This document shows positions 45,023 to 54,043 of a stretch of 64,000 nucleotides of DNA, piece after piece. Position numbers and translations under genes: made by a program. Source of the stretch: Pseudomonas sp. DY-1 (GTDB lineage: Bacteria > Pseudomonadota > Gammaproteobacteria > Pseudomonadales > Pseudomonadaceae). Each line of letters opens with the position of its first letter. The stretch's first letter is position 1. The DNA lies in the NCBI RefSeq assembly GCF_003626975.1, contig NZ_CP032616.1, positions 1,550,001-1,614,000 of the forward strand, read 5' to 3'. The notes under the pieces are model-generated. The model worked only from the letters and a program-made list of their open reading frames with translations. It was not told where the DNA came from and did no database searches.

Positions 45023-45676
45023 TCAGCCGCTAGCCCGCATCACCGGCCGCGGATTGGGGTGGAAGAAGACATGCTCGACCACCGGACCCAAGGCGACCTC
45101 TCCCACCTCCTCGTACCCCTGACGCTTGTAAAACTCCAGGTAACGGACGTTGCCGGTGTCCAGCACGACCCCCTGGGAGCCATCGTCCTCGGCGCACCAG
45201 TTGTGCAAGGCCTCCAGCAGCTTTTCACCGAGATGCCGCCCCTGGAACTCCGGATGGATGCCGAGCAACGGCAGCACGTGATAAGGCCCCGGAGGCAGGC
45301 AGGCGAGCACAGCGTCGTGGTAATCGAGATAGCGGCGGGTGCAGCGGAATCCGGTGGTGAGCAGCATGCGTAGCCGCCAGCCCCAGCTTTCGGTGATGTC
45401 CAGGCGGCGCTGTGGAGGCGCGATCAGGGCTATGCCCACCAGGCGCTCCTCGATCAGCAGGCCGATGGCCGGCAGGTCCTCAAGGAAATGCTGTTGCACC
45501 AGTTCTCGTACCGTGGCACGTACCCGCTGGTCGTAGCCGGGACGCTCGGCCTCGAACAGATAGGCGAAGGTAGGTTCATGGCGGTAGGCGTGGTACAGCA
45601 GGGAACGTGCTTCGCGGGCGTAACCGCCGTCCAGCAGACGCACCTCGACCGGCGCGGTGGGGATGTAACCGGGCAT
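45023..45676 (-). CDS. GNAT-family N-acetyltransferase
   Basis: A 217-residue protein with the GNAT core: YHVLPLLGIHPEFQGRHLGEKLLEAL (motif A, acetyl-CoA pyrophosphate binding) and LDTGNVRYLEFYKRQGYEEVGEV (motif B). The N-terminal half (YREARSLLYHAYRHEPTFAYLFE) is typical of the variable acceptor region. The acceptor is unknown. It lies divergent from xthA, across about 130 bp that must hold both promoters. Confidence 0.82.
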   Translation of the reverse strand: MPGYIPTAPVEVRLLDGGYAREARSLLYHAYRHEPTFAYLFEAERPGYDQRVRATVRELVQQHFLEDLPAIGLLIEERLVGIALIAPPQRRLDITESWGWRLRMLLTTGFRCTRRYLDYHDAVLACLPPGPYHVLPLLGIHPEFQGRHLGEKLLEALHNWCAEDDGSQGVVLDTGNVRYLEFYKRQGYEEVGEVALGPVVEHVFFHPNPRPVMRASG

Positions 45677-45810
45677 TCACGGCACCTCTTTTGTTATGGG
45701 TTCTATCGGGCCAAGAAGGAAATTAGCACCAGATTCCGGGCCCAGCCATGCCTGCTGGCCGGGCGGCCAACCATCGGCTAGCATCGCGTTTTTGCCAGGA
45801 TGCCTTCGCG

Positions 45811-46623
45811 ATGAAGATCGTTTCTTTCAATATCAATGGCCTGCGGGCACGCCCCCACCAGCTCGAAGCGCTGATCGCCAAGCACCAGCCGGACGTGATC
45901 GGCCTGCAGGAAACCAAGGTCGCCGACGAGCAGTTCCCGGAAGCGGAAATCCGCCAACTCGGCTACCACGTGCACTACCACGGCCAGAAAGGGCACTACG
46001 GCGTCGCCCTGCTCTCCCGCCAGGAGCCGATTTCCCTGTTCAAGGGCTTCCCGAACGACGGCGAGGAAGCCCAGCGCCGCTTCATCTACGGCACCTTTGC
46101 CGATGCCCATGGCAACCCGGTGACCGTAATGAACGGCTACTTCCCGCAGGGCGAAAGCCGCGACCATCCGGTCAAGTTCCCCGCCAAGGAACGCTTCTAC
46201 GCCGACCTGCAAGTGCTGCTGGAGCAGCAATTCCAACCGAGCCAGCAACTGGTGGTGATGGGCGACATCAACATCTCGCCGGAAGACTGCGACATCGGCA
46301 TCGGCGAAGAGAACCGCAAGCGCTGGCTGAAGACCGGCAAATGCAGCTTCCTGCCGGAAGAGCGCGAATGGCTCGCGCGCCTGAAGAACTGGGGCCTGGT
46401 GGACAGCTTCCGCCACCTCAACCCCGAGGTGAATGACCGCTTCAGCTGGTTCGACTACCGCAGCCGCGGATTCGAAGATGAACCCAAGCGCGGCCTGCGT
46501 ATCGACGTGATTCTCGCCACCAGCCCGCTGCAGGCACGCATCAAGGACGCCGGCATCGACTACGACCTGCGCGGCATGGAAAAACCGTCGGATCATGCGC
46601 CCATCTGGCTGGAACTGGCCTGA
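45811..46623 (+). CDS. xthA: Exodeoxyribonuclease III
   Basis: A 270-residue metal-dependent AP endonuclease/3'-exonuclease of base-excision repair. The family motifs are present: [51 protein letters not shown] and [12 protein letters not shown], with the catalytic Asp/His near the C-terminus. I chose ATG 45811 (MKIVSFN); the longer in-frame start at 45748 would add an unrelated N-terminus. A strong terminator follows. Confidence 0.95.
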   Translation: MKIVSFNINGLRARPHQLEALIAKHQPDVIGLQETKVADEQFPEAEIRQLGYHVHYHGQKGHYGVALLSRQEPISLFKGFPNDGEEAQRRFIYGTFADAHGNPVTVMNGYFPQGESRDHPVKFPAKERFYADLQVLLEQQFQPSQQLVVMGDINISPEDCDIGIGEENRKRWLKTGKCSFLPEEREWLARLKNWGLVDSFRHLNPEVNDRFSWFDYRSRGFEDEPKRGLRIDVILATSPLQARIKDAGIDYDLRGMEKPSDHAPIWLELA

Positions 46624-46671
46624 CCCCGCAGGCTGTCGCCGCAGGGCGCCGGCCTTGAGCCCGCACACGAA

Positions 46672-46696
46672 AAAGGCCCATCGATGATGGGCCTTT
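46672..46696. terminator. Bidirectional terminator between xthA and yegP-like gene
   Basis: AAAGGCCCATC (46672-46682), loop GAT and GATGGGCCTTT (46686-46696) form a perfect 11-bp stem, with A-rich sequence before and T-rich sequence after. It can stop both convergent transcripts. Confidence 0.88.
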
Positions 46697-46717
46697 CTTC
46701 TTTCAGCGCCTGTTTGC

Positions 46718-47047
46718 TCAGGCCTCTTTCACCATCCGGGTCGCACCTACCCGCATGATGATTTCGATGGCCCGTTGCAGGGCATGCTCCGAATCATAGA
46801 GGTGGCTCCGGACGATCACCTCCTTGTTGGCTGCGCGCAGCTTGAAGTAGTTCTTGCCGCTGGAATCGATGCGCCGTACGAAGCGCTCCTCATGCACGCA
46901 ATTCTCGCGAAAACGGGCCATGGCCTCCTCTGCAGTGCCACGGTCTTCATGGATGCCGGTATCCACAAGGGTTTGCGCGTCGGCCGCCTTCAAACGCAGG
47001 CGCCAGGTGCCACCAGTGTTCTTTCGCAGCTCGAACCAACCACTCAT
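46718..47047 (-). CDS. YegP-family protein (DUF1508)
   Basis: A 109-residue protein with two DUF1508 repeats: SGWFELRKNTGGTWRLRLKAADAQTLVDTGIH, then SSGKNYFKLRAANKEVIVRSHLYDSEHALQRAIE. The family is small, widespread and of unknown function. I chose ATG 47047, behind CAAGGAGTGTTTGAG; a GTG three codons upstream is less likely. It is monocistronic, with a shared terminator downstream. Confidence 0.85.
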   Translation of the reverse strand: MSGWFELRKNTGGTWRLRLKAADAQTLVDTGIHEDRGTAEEAMARFRENCVHEERFVRRIDSSGKNYFKLRAANKEVIVRSHLYDSEHALQRAIEIIMRVGATRMVKEA

Positions 47048-47249
47048 CTCAAACACTCCTTGAACAAGTAAGGGATGCGCTTAATGCGCCAACTCGAAGC
47101 ACCTCTCACGGGGCGTTTCGGGCAGCGGGATACCCTACCCCCTGGCAGATTTCCGGGTTGCAGGAACGGACTTATAGCGTTGTAGGAATACCCCTGGGCA
47201 GTCGAGGCGAAAGAGCCTCAAGGTTGGAAAAGGCCCAAGGCAGAGCGCC

Positions 47250-47278
47250 TTGTCATATCTCCGTCACCCGGCTGACTT
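47250..47278 (+). promoter_or_regulatory. Pho box upstream of the PstS-OmpA gene
   Basis: TTGTCATATCTCCGTCAC (47250-47267) agrees with the PhoB consensus CTGTCATATATCTGTCAC at 15 of 18 positions, with the two half-sites 11 bp apart. A third, weaker half (CTGACTT) follows at 47272-47278, again at 11-bp spacing, and TTAATC at 47277-47282 could be the -10 element. It lies 56 bp before the ATG at 47323. Confidence 0.68.
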
Positions 47279-47322
47279 AATCTCGCGGCTCCTTTCACTC
47301 CCTATGTACAAGGTGTCTGCCC

Positions 47323-48690
47323 ATGCCGCGCGCCATGACCGCCAGCGACAAGGACATGTGGGGCCGTGCCCTCAGCATGTTGCTGCTCGGTTTCATCTGC
47401 TATGCCTTCCCCTGGTCGGTGTTCGCCGCCCAGCCCGAGACCGTCCTGCGCATCCAGGGCTCCAATACGATCGGTGCCAAACTGGGCCCGGCTCTGGTCA
47501 AGGGCATGCTGGAAGAGGAAGGACTGCGCGGCGTGCACCAGACGCCCGGCGACCGGGAAAACGAAGTGCATATCGTGGCTCATGATGCCCAGGGCAAGGA
47601 GATCCAGGTGGAGCTGGCCGCCCATGGCTCGTCCACCGGTTTCGTCGCACTCAAGGACAGCAGCGCCGACCTCGCCGCCTCTTCACGCCCTATCAAGGAT
47701 GCCGAGGCCCAGGAACTGTCCACTTTCGGCGACCTGCGCAGCCAGTACGCCGAGCAAGTGATCGCCATCGACGGCCTCGCCATCATCCTGCATCCGGGCA
47801 ATCCGCTGCGCGCCCTGACCACCGCCCAACTGGCCGCGGTATTCGCCGGCGAGGTGAAAACCTGGGAAGAGCTCGGCGGCAAGGGTGGCGCCATCCATCT
47901 TTATGCCCGCGATGACCAGTCGGGCACCTACGACACCTTCAAGGAACTGGTGCTGGCCCGCCAGGGCAAGACGCTGGCCAACACGGCCCAGCGCTTCGAA
48001 TCCAATGACAAGCTTTCCGCCGCCGTCAGCACCGATCCGCAAGGTATCGGCTTCGTCGGCCTCGCCTCGATCAACCAGGCCCGCGCCCTGGCCATCGCCG
48101 ACGGTGATTCCCAGGCGATGCCCCCCAGCGCCGAGCTGATCGCCACCGAAGACTATCCGCTGTCGCGTCGCCTGTTCCTTTATATGAGGCCAGGCGAACA
48201 GAACCGCTGGGCCAAGTCGCTGGTGCACTTCGCCCAGAGCGCTCGCGGCCAGGCGATCGTCGACCAGAGTGGCTTCGTCGCCCAACAGGTCCAGGCAATC
48301 AAGGTCCAGGCCCAAAAGGACATGCCGGAGAACTACCGCGAACTGGCCAGCAACGCCCAGCGGCTATCGGTGAATTTCCGCTTCCAGGAAGGCAGCGCCA
48401 ACCTCGACAACAAGGCCCAGCGCGATGTGCAACGCGTGCTGGACTACCTGAAGCAGACCAGCAAACTGGAGCAGAAAGTCGTACTGGTAGGCTTCGGCGA
48501 TCCCAAGGCCGACCCGCAACGGGCTGAGCTGCTGTCCAAGCTGCGAGCCATGGCCGTTCGCCGCGAACTGGTCAAGGGCGGCGTCGTCCTGAAGGATGTG
48601 ACTGGGCTTGGCGACGAACTGCCGGTGGCGGCCAACACGGCCGAAGAGGGACGGATTCGCAACCGTCGAGTGGAAGTCTGGGTGTATTGA
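47323..48690 (+). CDS. PstS-like phosphate-binding protein fused to OmpA C-terminal domain
   Basis: A 455-residue exported protein. A signal peptide covers about residues 1-36 (ALSMLLLGFICYAFPWSVFA). Residues 40-305 form a PstS-type binding protein: IQGSNTIGAKLG, LAASSRPIKDAE, FAGEVKTWEEL and ARDDQSGTYDTFKELV, the phosphate-contact loops. From about 335 there is an OmpA-like peptidoglycan-binding domain ending GRIRNRRVEVWVY. It should therefore hold a phosphate-binding domain at the cell wall. A Pho box precedes it. No pst permease genes are next to it. Confidence 0.88.
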   Translation: MPRAMTASDKDMWGRALSMLLLGFICYAFPWSVFAAQPETVLRIQGSNTIGAKLGPALVKGMLEEEGLRGVHQTPGDRENEVHIVAHDAQGKEIQVELAAHGSSTGFVALKDSSADLAASSRPIKDAEAQELSTFGDLRSQYAEQVIAIDGLAIILHPGNPLRALTTAQLAAVFAGEVKTWEELGGKGGAIHLYARDDQSGTYDTFKELVLARQGKTLANTAQRFESNDKLSAAVSTDPQGIGFVGLASINQARALAIADGDSQAMPPSAELIATEDYPLSRRLFLYMRPGEQNRWAKSLVHFAQSARGQAIVDQSGFVAQQVQAIKVQAQKDMPENYRELASNAQRLSVNFRFQEGSANLDNKAQRDVQRVLDYLKQTSKLEQKVVLVGFGDPKADPQRAELLSKLRAMAVRRELVKGGVVLKDVTGLGDELPVAANTAEEGRIRNRRVEVWVY

Positions 48691-48705
48691 CCGAGGCAGA
48701 AGGAT

Positions 48706-48770
48706 CGTAGGAGCGAGCTTGCGCGCGAACAGTCCTAGCGCGATCTTTCGCGAGCAAGCTCGCTCCTGCA
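48706..48770. repeat. Inverted pair of REP palindromes
   Basis: CGTAGGAGCGAGCTTGCGCG at 48706 and the inverse TTTCGCGAGCAAGCTCGCTC ending near 48767 face each other. The unit lies between the PstS-OmpA gene and the convergent TonB receptor gene, and a C-rich hairpin follows (48779-48806). Confidence 0.75.
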
Positions 48771-48816
48771 GGAAATCCGAGCCCCCTCTCCCAAACGGGA
48801 GGGGGGCCTCGCCGCA

Positions 48817-51057
48817 TCAGAAGTCGAAGCGGGTGGTCAGCATGAAGTTACGCGGGTCGCCGTAGAAACCACCGTCATAGAAGCCCAGGTTGCTGAAGTA
48901 CTTCTTGTCGGTGAGGTTGTTGCCGTTGAGGGTGACGGACAACTGTTCGGTGACCTGGTACTTCGCCATGGCATCCAGCACCCAGTAACTTTCCTGGGTG
49001 TACTCGTAGTCGCTGGCGTTGGTCGCCGGGTTCCAGATGTCCTTCCAGATCTTGCTCTGCCAGCTGGCCGAACCACCGATGGTCAGCTTGTTGAACTGGC
49101 CCGGCAGGCGGTAGCTGGTGGACACGCGGAACATGTCTTCCGGCTCGGTGGTGGAGATCTTGTCGTCATCCCCATCGCGCGTGATACGGTGGGTGTAGCC
49201 ACCCTGCACGTTCCAGTCCGGCATCAACTCGCCGGCGACTTCGAGCTCGAAGCCCTTGGTCTTGGCGCCCTGCACCGCTCGGTAAATGGACTTGTTGGTT
49301 GCCAGGTCGAAGCCGATTTCTTCAGCCAGGTTGTCCTGCTTGACCTCGAAGATCGCCGCGCTGGCGTTAAGGCGCCCGTCGAAGAGTTCCGCCTTCAGGC
49401 CCAGTTCGTAGGCATCACCCTCTTCCGGCTCGATGGCCTTGCCGTTGGCATCCTGCTCACTCTCATGAGGCTTGAAGATGCTGGTGTAGCTGGCATAGAC
49501 CGAGTAGGTGTCGTTGAGGTCGTAGACCACGCCGGCGTAAGGAACCACTACGCCGGTTTCACGCAGGCTCTGCAACTTGGCGCTCTGGCCCGAGGTCAGG
49601 TCGGTGCCAGTGCTGTCCATCTTCCAGTTGGAAACGCGGGTGCCAAGGATGATCGACAGATCGTCGGTCGGCTTGAAGCGGCTGGTCAGGTAGGCGGCAG
49701 ACTCTTTCAGCTCGGTCTTGACCTTGGACTGCGGGTTGCCCCAGTCGGGCTCGGGGAAGTCGCCGTTCCAGCCAAAGACGCTCGGCGCGGCGTCGAAGAA
49801 GAACGGCCAGTTGGTTTCGTCCGACTCAATGTCGCGATGGGACAGGCCGACCACCAGCTCATGCTCACGTCCCAGTAGCTGGAACGGACCGCTGGCGTAC
49901 AGGTCGTAGGCGTTCTGGCTGGTCTCGTAGTCGTACTTGCCGCGCCAGACGAACATGCCAGTGCCGTCTACCGGATTCGGGTTGCCGCTGGCGGCCGAAC
50001 CCAGGGTGATGGGCGAATCAGTCTCGGTGCGACTGATCGAGGCCTTCACCATCCAGTCGTAGGCAAGGCGCTGCTCCAGGGTCACGAAGGCGTTGTCGGT
50101 GGTGTTGTCCCACTGACTCCACTTGGTGCCTGGATTGTGCGAACGGGACATGTTGATTTCGTTGCCATTGCTGTCGAGCAGCGGCACCGAGGAGCCCCAG
50201 GAGGAGCCATCCGGGCGGTTGGTCTGGCGGCTGACGCCGGCACTCAGGAGAGTGTCTTCGGTGATATCTGTTTCGAGAATGCCGTAGAACACCTGCTTCT
50301 TCTCGGACAGATGATCCATGAACGACTGACCATCCTCGTAAGCGGTGACGAAACGCCCACGCACGTTGCCTTGCGGGGTCAGCGAACCGCCGATGTCGAA
50401 CTCACTGCGGTAGGTATCCCAGCTGCCAGCGCCGGCGGAGATGTAGCCGGAGAGTTCCTTGGTCGGACGCTTGCGCACCAGGTTGACGGTGGCCGAGGGG
50501 CTGCCGAAGCCACTGAGCAGGCCTGTGGAGCCCTTGAGGACTTCCACGCGGTCGTAGATCACCATGTCCGCCTGGTCGATGCCGTTGCCGAAGCGGAAAG
50601 CCGCCGGGATGCCATCGATCTGGAAGTTGTCGATCTCGAAGCCACGGGACTTGAAGCTGGCGCGGCTGCTGTCGAGCTTGTTGATGGTGATGCCGGGAGT
50701 CTTCGACAGCACATCGCCGATGCTGGTCAGGTTCTGGTCATCCATCTGTTGACGGGTGATGACGCTGATCGACTGCGGAGTCTCGCGAGGCGACAGCGAC
50801 AACTTTGTGGCGGTACGCGTCGAGCCGGTGGTGTAGGAACCGGTACCCTCGGTGGTTTCCCCGAGGCGGTTATCGGTGATGGACGTAGCCACCAGTTCCA
50901 GCGATCCGTTGCCTTCCTGCTCTTCGGCCAGCACTGCAACTGCCTGCAACGCCAGGGCCACGCCCAGGATCGCCACGGACAACGGATGACGCTTGAGCCG
51001 CGCGACACCGGCATCCCCAGCCGTTTCCGTCACATTGAACGCATTTTGCTGTTGCAC
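48817..51057 (-). CDS. TonB-dependent siderophore receptor
   Basis: A 746-residue outer-membrane receptor. A long leader with hydrophobic core (LSVAILGVALALQAVAVLA) is followed by a plug (ETPQSISVITRQQMDDQNLTSIGDVLSKTPGI, then YDRVEVLKGSTGLLSGFGSPSATVNLVRKRPT) and a 22-strand barrel ending GDPRNFMLTTRFDF. It is of the FhuE/FpvA type but has no N-terminal signalling domain, so no sigma/anti-sigma relay is expected. I prefer GTG 51057 (behind AAGGGGTTTGAGA) to the TTG at 51063. The ligand is unknown, and no siderophore genes adjoin. Confidence 0.9.
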   Translation of the reverse strand: MQQQNAFNVTETAGDAGVARLKRHPLSVAILGVALALQAVAVLAEEQEGNGSLELVATSITDNRLGETTEGTGSYTTGSTRTATKLSLSPRETPQSISVITRQQMDDQNLTSIGDVLSKTPGITINKLDSSRASFKSRGFEIDNFQIDGIPAAFRFGNGIDQADMVIYDRVEVLKGSTGLLSGFGSPSATVNLVRKRPTKELSGYISAGAGSWDTYRSEFDIGGSLTPQGNVRGRFVTAYEDGQSFMDHLSEKKQVFYGILETDITEDTLLSAGVSRQTNRPDGSSWGSSVPLLDSNGNEINMSRSHNPGTKWSQWDNTTDNAFVTLEQRLAYDWMVKASISRTETDSPITLGSAASGNPNPVDGTGMFVWRGKYDYETSQNAYDLYASGPFQLLGREHELVVGLSHRDIESDETNWPFFFDAAPSVFGWNGDFPEPDWGNPQSKVKTELKESAAYLTSRFKPTDDLSIILGTRVSNWKMDSTGTDLTSGQSAKLQSLRETGVVVPYAGVVYDLNDTYSVYASYTSIFKPHESEQDANGKAIEPEEGDAYELGLKAELFDGRLNASAAIFEVKQDNLAEEIGFDLATNKSIYRAVQGAKTKGFELEVAGELMPDWNVQGGYTHRITRDGDDDKISTTEPEDMFRVSTSYRLPGQFNKLTIGGSASWQSKIWKDIWNPATNASDYEYTQESYWVLDAMAKYQVTEQLSVTLNGNNLTDKKYFSNLGFYDGGFYGDPRNFMLTTRFDF

Positions 51058-51407
51058 TCTCAAACCCCTTGGATGGTCTGTCTTGTTGGCTGGCTAACCA
51101 ACGGTCTTCTTCTTTTTTCGTGCGGTGCACGTCACTCGCATTCGCACCGTCAACCGTGCAGGTGCGATCGCATCTGACGGCGGATGCGGAAATTACCATC
51201 AAATAGTAATTGTTTACACCTGCACTTATGATTCATTCGCATGCAATTCTTGGAGATTTCTCACAAGGGGCAAAGAATTGTTACAGCGGCTCCGTTCCTC
51301 CCATACCCGGCCACCGGTAGGCTTTCCCATGTGACGCCGGGCCCCTCTGACGGCTTGCCAGCCGCCATGTCGGAGTCACGTTTCATCAACGACATAAGGA
51401 GGGGCTC
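51058..51407. other. Divergent promoter region of TonB receptor and terC
   Basis: This 350-bp gap is AT-rich at 51185-51260 (for example AAATAGTAATTGTTTACA), where the receptor promoter should lie. An ATGATTCAT palindrome at about 51229 only partly resembles a Fur site. I found no convincing yybP-ykoY riboswitch core before terC. Confidence 0.5.
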
Positions 51408-52418
51408 ATGGCAGCTCTGCACGCGTTTCTCACAGCCGACTTCCTCGGCACCGCCACCTGGTTGTGGCTCGTCTTCCTCGCAATAGTCCTCGCCTTGCTG
51501 GTCTTCGACCTCGGGGTGCTGCACCGTGACCAGCACGAAATCGAGGTACGCGAAAGCCTGCTGCTCTATGGCGGCTATTTCAGCGTGGGTGTGCTGTTTG
51601 GCGTCTGGGTGTGGTTCGAGCTGGGCGCACAGAGCGCCCTTGAGTTCTACACCGGCTTCCTGGTCGAACAGTCCTTGTCCATGGACAACGTCTTCGTCAT
51701 GGCCATGATCTTCGGCTTCTTCGCCATCCCTCGCCGTTATCAGCACCGCGTGCTGTTCTGGGGCATCCTCGGCGTGGTGGTGCTACGCGCCATCATGATC
51801 GGTCTGGGTAGCGCGCTGGTGAAGGAGTTCGACTGGATCCTCTACGTGTTCGGCGCCTTCCTGCTGTTCACCGGCGTGAAGATGCTTTTCACCAGGGAAG
51901 AGGCCCACCCGGACCTCGCCAACAACCCGGTGCTGAAATTCGTCCGCCGCCACATCCGCGTGACCGACGATCTGCATGGCTCGCACTTCTTCGTGCGTCT
52001 GAAGCAGGTTGGCGAGAGCAAGCCCATGCTCTACGCCACACCGTTGTTCCTGGCCCTGGTGCTGATCGAGCTGGCTGACCTGGTATTCGCGGTGGACAGC
52101 GTCCCGGCGATATTCGCCATCACCCAGGACCCGTTCATCGTCTACACCTCGAACATCTTCGCCATCCTCGGTCTGCGTGCCCTGTACTTCGCCCTTGCGG
52201 CACTGATGCACCGCTTCGTCTACCTGAAGTACGCCCTGGCCCTGGTACTGATCTTCATCGGCGGCAAGATTTTCCTGCACGGATTCATCGGCAAGATTCC
52301 CCCGCTGCTGTCCCTTGGCGTAACCTTCGGTCTACTTGCCGGCGGCGTGCTCCTGTCCCTGTTGAAAACACGCGACCGCCCGGCCAAAGCCTCGGGAGAC
52401 CTGGAGAAACATGGATGA
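51408..52418 (+). CDS. terC: TerC family integral membrane protein
   Basis: A 336-residue protein with about nine helices. It has the TerC signature: WLVFLAIVLALLVFDLGVLHRD, EQSLSMDNVFVMAMIFGFFAIPRRYQHRVLFWGI and LVLIELADLVFAVDSVPAIFAITQDPFIVYTSNIFAILGLRALYF, with acidic residues in the membrane. Members are linked to tellurite resistance or to manganese export (Alx, MeeF/MeeY). ATG 51408 follows the strong site ATAAGGAGGGGCTC. It overlaps the next small gene by 8 bp. Confidence 0.92.
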   Translation: MAALHAFLTADFLGTATWLWLVFLAIVLALLVFDLGVLHRDQHEIEVRESLLLYGGYFSVGVLFGVWVWFELGAQSALEFYTGFLVEQSLSMDNVFVMAMIFGFFAIPRRYQHRVLFWGILGVVVLRAIMIGLGSALVKEFDWILYVFGAFLLFTGVKMLFTREEAHPDLANNPVLKFVRRHIRVTDDLHGSHFFVRLKQVGESKPMLYATPLFLALVLIELADLVFAVDSVPAIFAITQDPFIVYTSNIFAILGLRALYFALAALMHRFVYLKYALALVLIFIGGKIFLHGFIGKIPPLLSLGVTFGLLAGGVLLSLLKTRDRPAKASGDLEKHG

Positions 52419-52587
52419 AGTGCGGATCGAACCCTTCGAGAAAAGCGGCCGTGTCTACTGGCGGGTGCGCCTTGGGCATCGCAGCCTGACCTTCCAGGAG
52501 GAACTGGCCGCCCGCGCATTCGCCGCCCAGTTGCACCTGCGGATGGGCTGGCTGAAGGCCAGGAACCCGGTGCCTGAGAAGGATTGA
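52411..52587 (+). CDS. Small hypothetical protein, translationally coupled to TerC
   Basis: A 58-residue frame that begins ATGGATGAAGTGCGG inside the terC end and stops at TGA 52587. It has a GGAG ribosome site (CTGGAGAAAC) and third-position GC typical of a gene. The product is basic and soluble (EKSGRVYWRVRLGHRSLTFQEELAARAFAAQLHLRMGWLKA). I recognise no family. Tight overlap with terC suggests a linked function. A strong terminator follows. Confidence 0.6.
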   Translation: MDEVRIEPFEKSGRVYWRVRLGHRSLTFQEELAARAFAAQLHLRMGWLKARNPVPEKD

Positions 52588-52622
52588 TACGACCGGCGCA
52601 TCAACGATGGATGTGAGAAACG

Positions 52623-52649
52623 AAAAGGCCCGCATAATGCGGGCCTTTT
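52623..52649. terminator. Bidirectional terminator between the terC operon and acyl-CoA dehydrogenase
   Basis: AAAAGGCCCGCAT (52623-52635) pairs with ATGCGGGCCTTTT (52637-52649), giving a long stem flanked by A-rich and T-rich sequence, between convergent genes. Confidence 0.9.
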
Positions 52650-52661
52650 CATTTCAGGCGA

Positions 52662-53891
52662 TCACTGACCGCTGCGCAGCATTTCCTTCGGCACGTACTT
52701 GCCGATCTCGAACTTGCCGATGGCTGCACGATGCACTTCGTCCGGGCCGTCGGCCAGGCGCAGCGTGCGCTGCATGGCGTACATGTAGGCCAGTGGGAAG
52801 TCATTGGAAACACCGGCGCCGCCGTGGATCTGGATGGCGCGGTCGATCACCCGCAGGGCGACGTTGGGCGCGACGACCTTGATCTGGGCTATCTCGCTCT
52901 TGGCCACCTTGTTGCCGACGGTGTCCATCATGTACGCCGCCTTCAGGGTCAGCAGGCGGGCCATGTCGATCTCCATCCGCGAGTCGGCGATCTTGTCGAC
53001 GTTGCCACCCAGGCGGGCCAGCGGACGGCCGAAGGCGGTACGGCTGACGGCGCGCTTGCACATCAGTTCCAGGGCGCGCTCGGCCATGCCGATGGAGCGC
53101 ATGCAGTGGTGGATACGACCCGGGCCGAGGCGGCCCTGGGCGATCTCGAAGCCACGGCCTTCTCCCAGCAATACGTTCTCGTAGGGCACTCGGACGTTCT
53201 CGAAGACCACTTCGGCATGGCCGTGCGGCGCGTCGTCATAGCCGAATACCGGCAGCGGGCGCAGGACCTTCACGCCGGGAGCGTCCAGGGGCACCAGGAT
53301 CATCGAGTGCTGCTGGTGGCGCGGCGCATCCGGGTTGGACAGGCCCATGAAGATGAGGATCTTGCAGCGCGGATCGCAAGCACCCGAGGTCCACCATTTA
53401 CGGCCATTGATGACCCACTCGTCACCTTGGCGCACAGCGCGCGCTTCCATGTTGGTGGCGTCGGAAGAAGCCACGCCCGGCTCGGTCATGGCGAACGCCG
53501 AGCGGATCTCGCCACGCAGCAGCGGTTCCAGCCACTGGCGCTTGTGTTCTTCGCTGCCGTATCGCACCAGCACTTCCATGTTGCCGGTGTCCGGCGCGGA
53601 GCAGTTGAACGGCTCCGGGCCCAGCAGCGAGCGGCCCATGATCTCAGCCAGCGGCGCGTACTCCATGTTGGTCAGGCCGGCGCCGTACTCGGACTCCGGC
53701 AGGAACAGGTTCCACAGCCCTTCCGCCTTCGCCTTGGCTTTCAGCTCTTCCATGATCGCAGTGGGCTGCCAGCGGTCGCCTTCGGCAACCTGCTGCTCGA
53801 ATACCGGCTCGGCCGGATAGACATAGGCGTCCATGAATGCGGTGACGCGTTCACGCAGTTCCTGGACCTTCGGGGAATAGGCGAAATCCAT
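52662..53891 (-). CDS. Acyl-CoA dehydrogenase (ACAD10/11-like)
   Basis: A 409-residue FAD flavoprotein. It has the dehydrogenase pattern [74 protein letters not shown] and [35 protein letters not shown]. This type is like the dehydrogenase domains of ACAD10/ACAD11, which act on 4-hydroxy or branched acyl-CoAs. It is divergent from a LysR gene (54044) that may control it. It is separate from the five-gene acyl-CoA operon downstream. Confidence 0.88.
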   Translation of the reverse strand: MDFAYSPKVQELRERVTAFMDAYVYPAEPVFEQQVAEGDRWQPTAIMEELKAKAKAEGLWNLFLPESEYGAGLTNMEYAPLAEIMGRSLLGPEPFNCSAPDTGNMEVLVRYGSEEHKRQWLEPLLRGEIRSAFAMTEPGVASSDATNMEARAVRQGDEWVINGRKWWTSGACDPRCKILIFMGLSNPDAPRHQQHSMILVPLDAPGVKVLRPLPVFGYDDAPHGHAEVVFENVRVPYENVLLGEGRGFEIAQGRLGPGRIHHCMRSIGMAERALELMCKRAVSRTAFGRPLARLGGNVDKIADSRMEIDMARLLTLKAAYMMDTVGNKVAKSEIAQIKVVAPNVALRVIDRAIQIHGGAGVSNDFPLAYMYAMQRTLRLADGPDEVHRAAIGKFEIGKYVPKEMLRSGQ

Positions 53892-54043
53892 GCGGGGCTA
53901 CCTTTTTGCGGGTCTGTTTGTGAGGTCTGGTAAGGATGCTAGAACAGGGCGTAAGATTTCCCTAGTCTATTTTCGGCATCTATGAACATTCATCACCGAT
54001 ATATGATCCGCTGATAAAAACAACTTTCAGGAGCACGCCCGGC
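53892..54043. promoter_or_regulatory. Divergent promoter region between acyl-CoA dehydrogenase and LysR gene
   Basis: 152 bp, with ATGAACATTCAT (53982-53993), two 5-bp inverted arms with a 2-bp spacer, as a possible LysR site. The DNA is AT-rich between about 53955 and 54020. Confidence 0.4.

Noticed and set aside
51185..51245. Fur box before the TonB receptor
   Set aside because: The best palindrome, ATGATTCAT, lacks two bases of the core and the flanks do not fit the 19-bp consensus.
51260..51407. yybP-ykoY (manganese) riboswitch before terC
   Set aside because: TerC/Alx genes often have one, but I could not find its conserved core elements in this leader.
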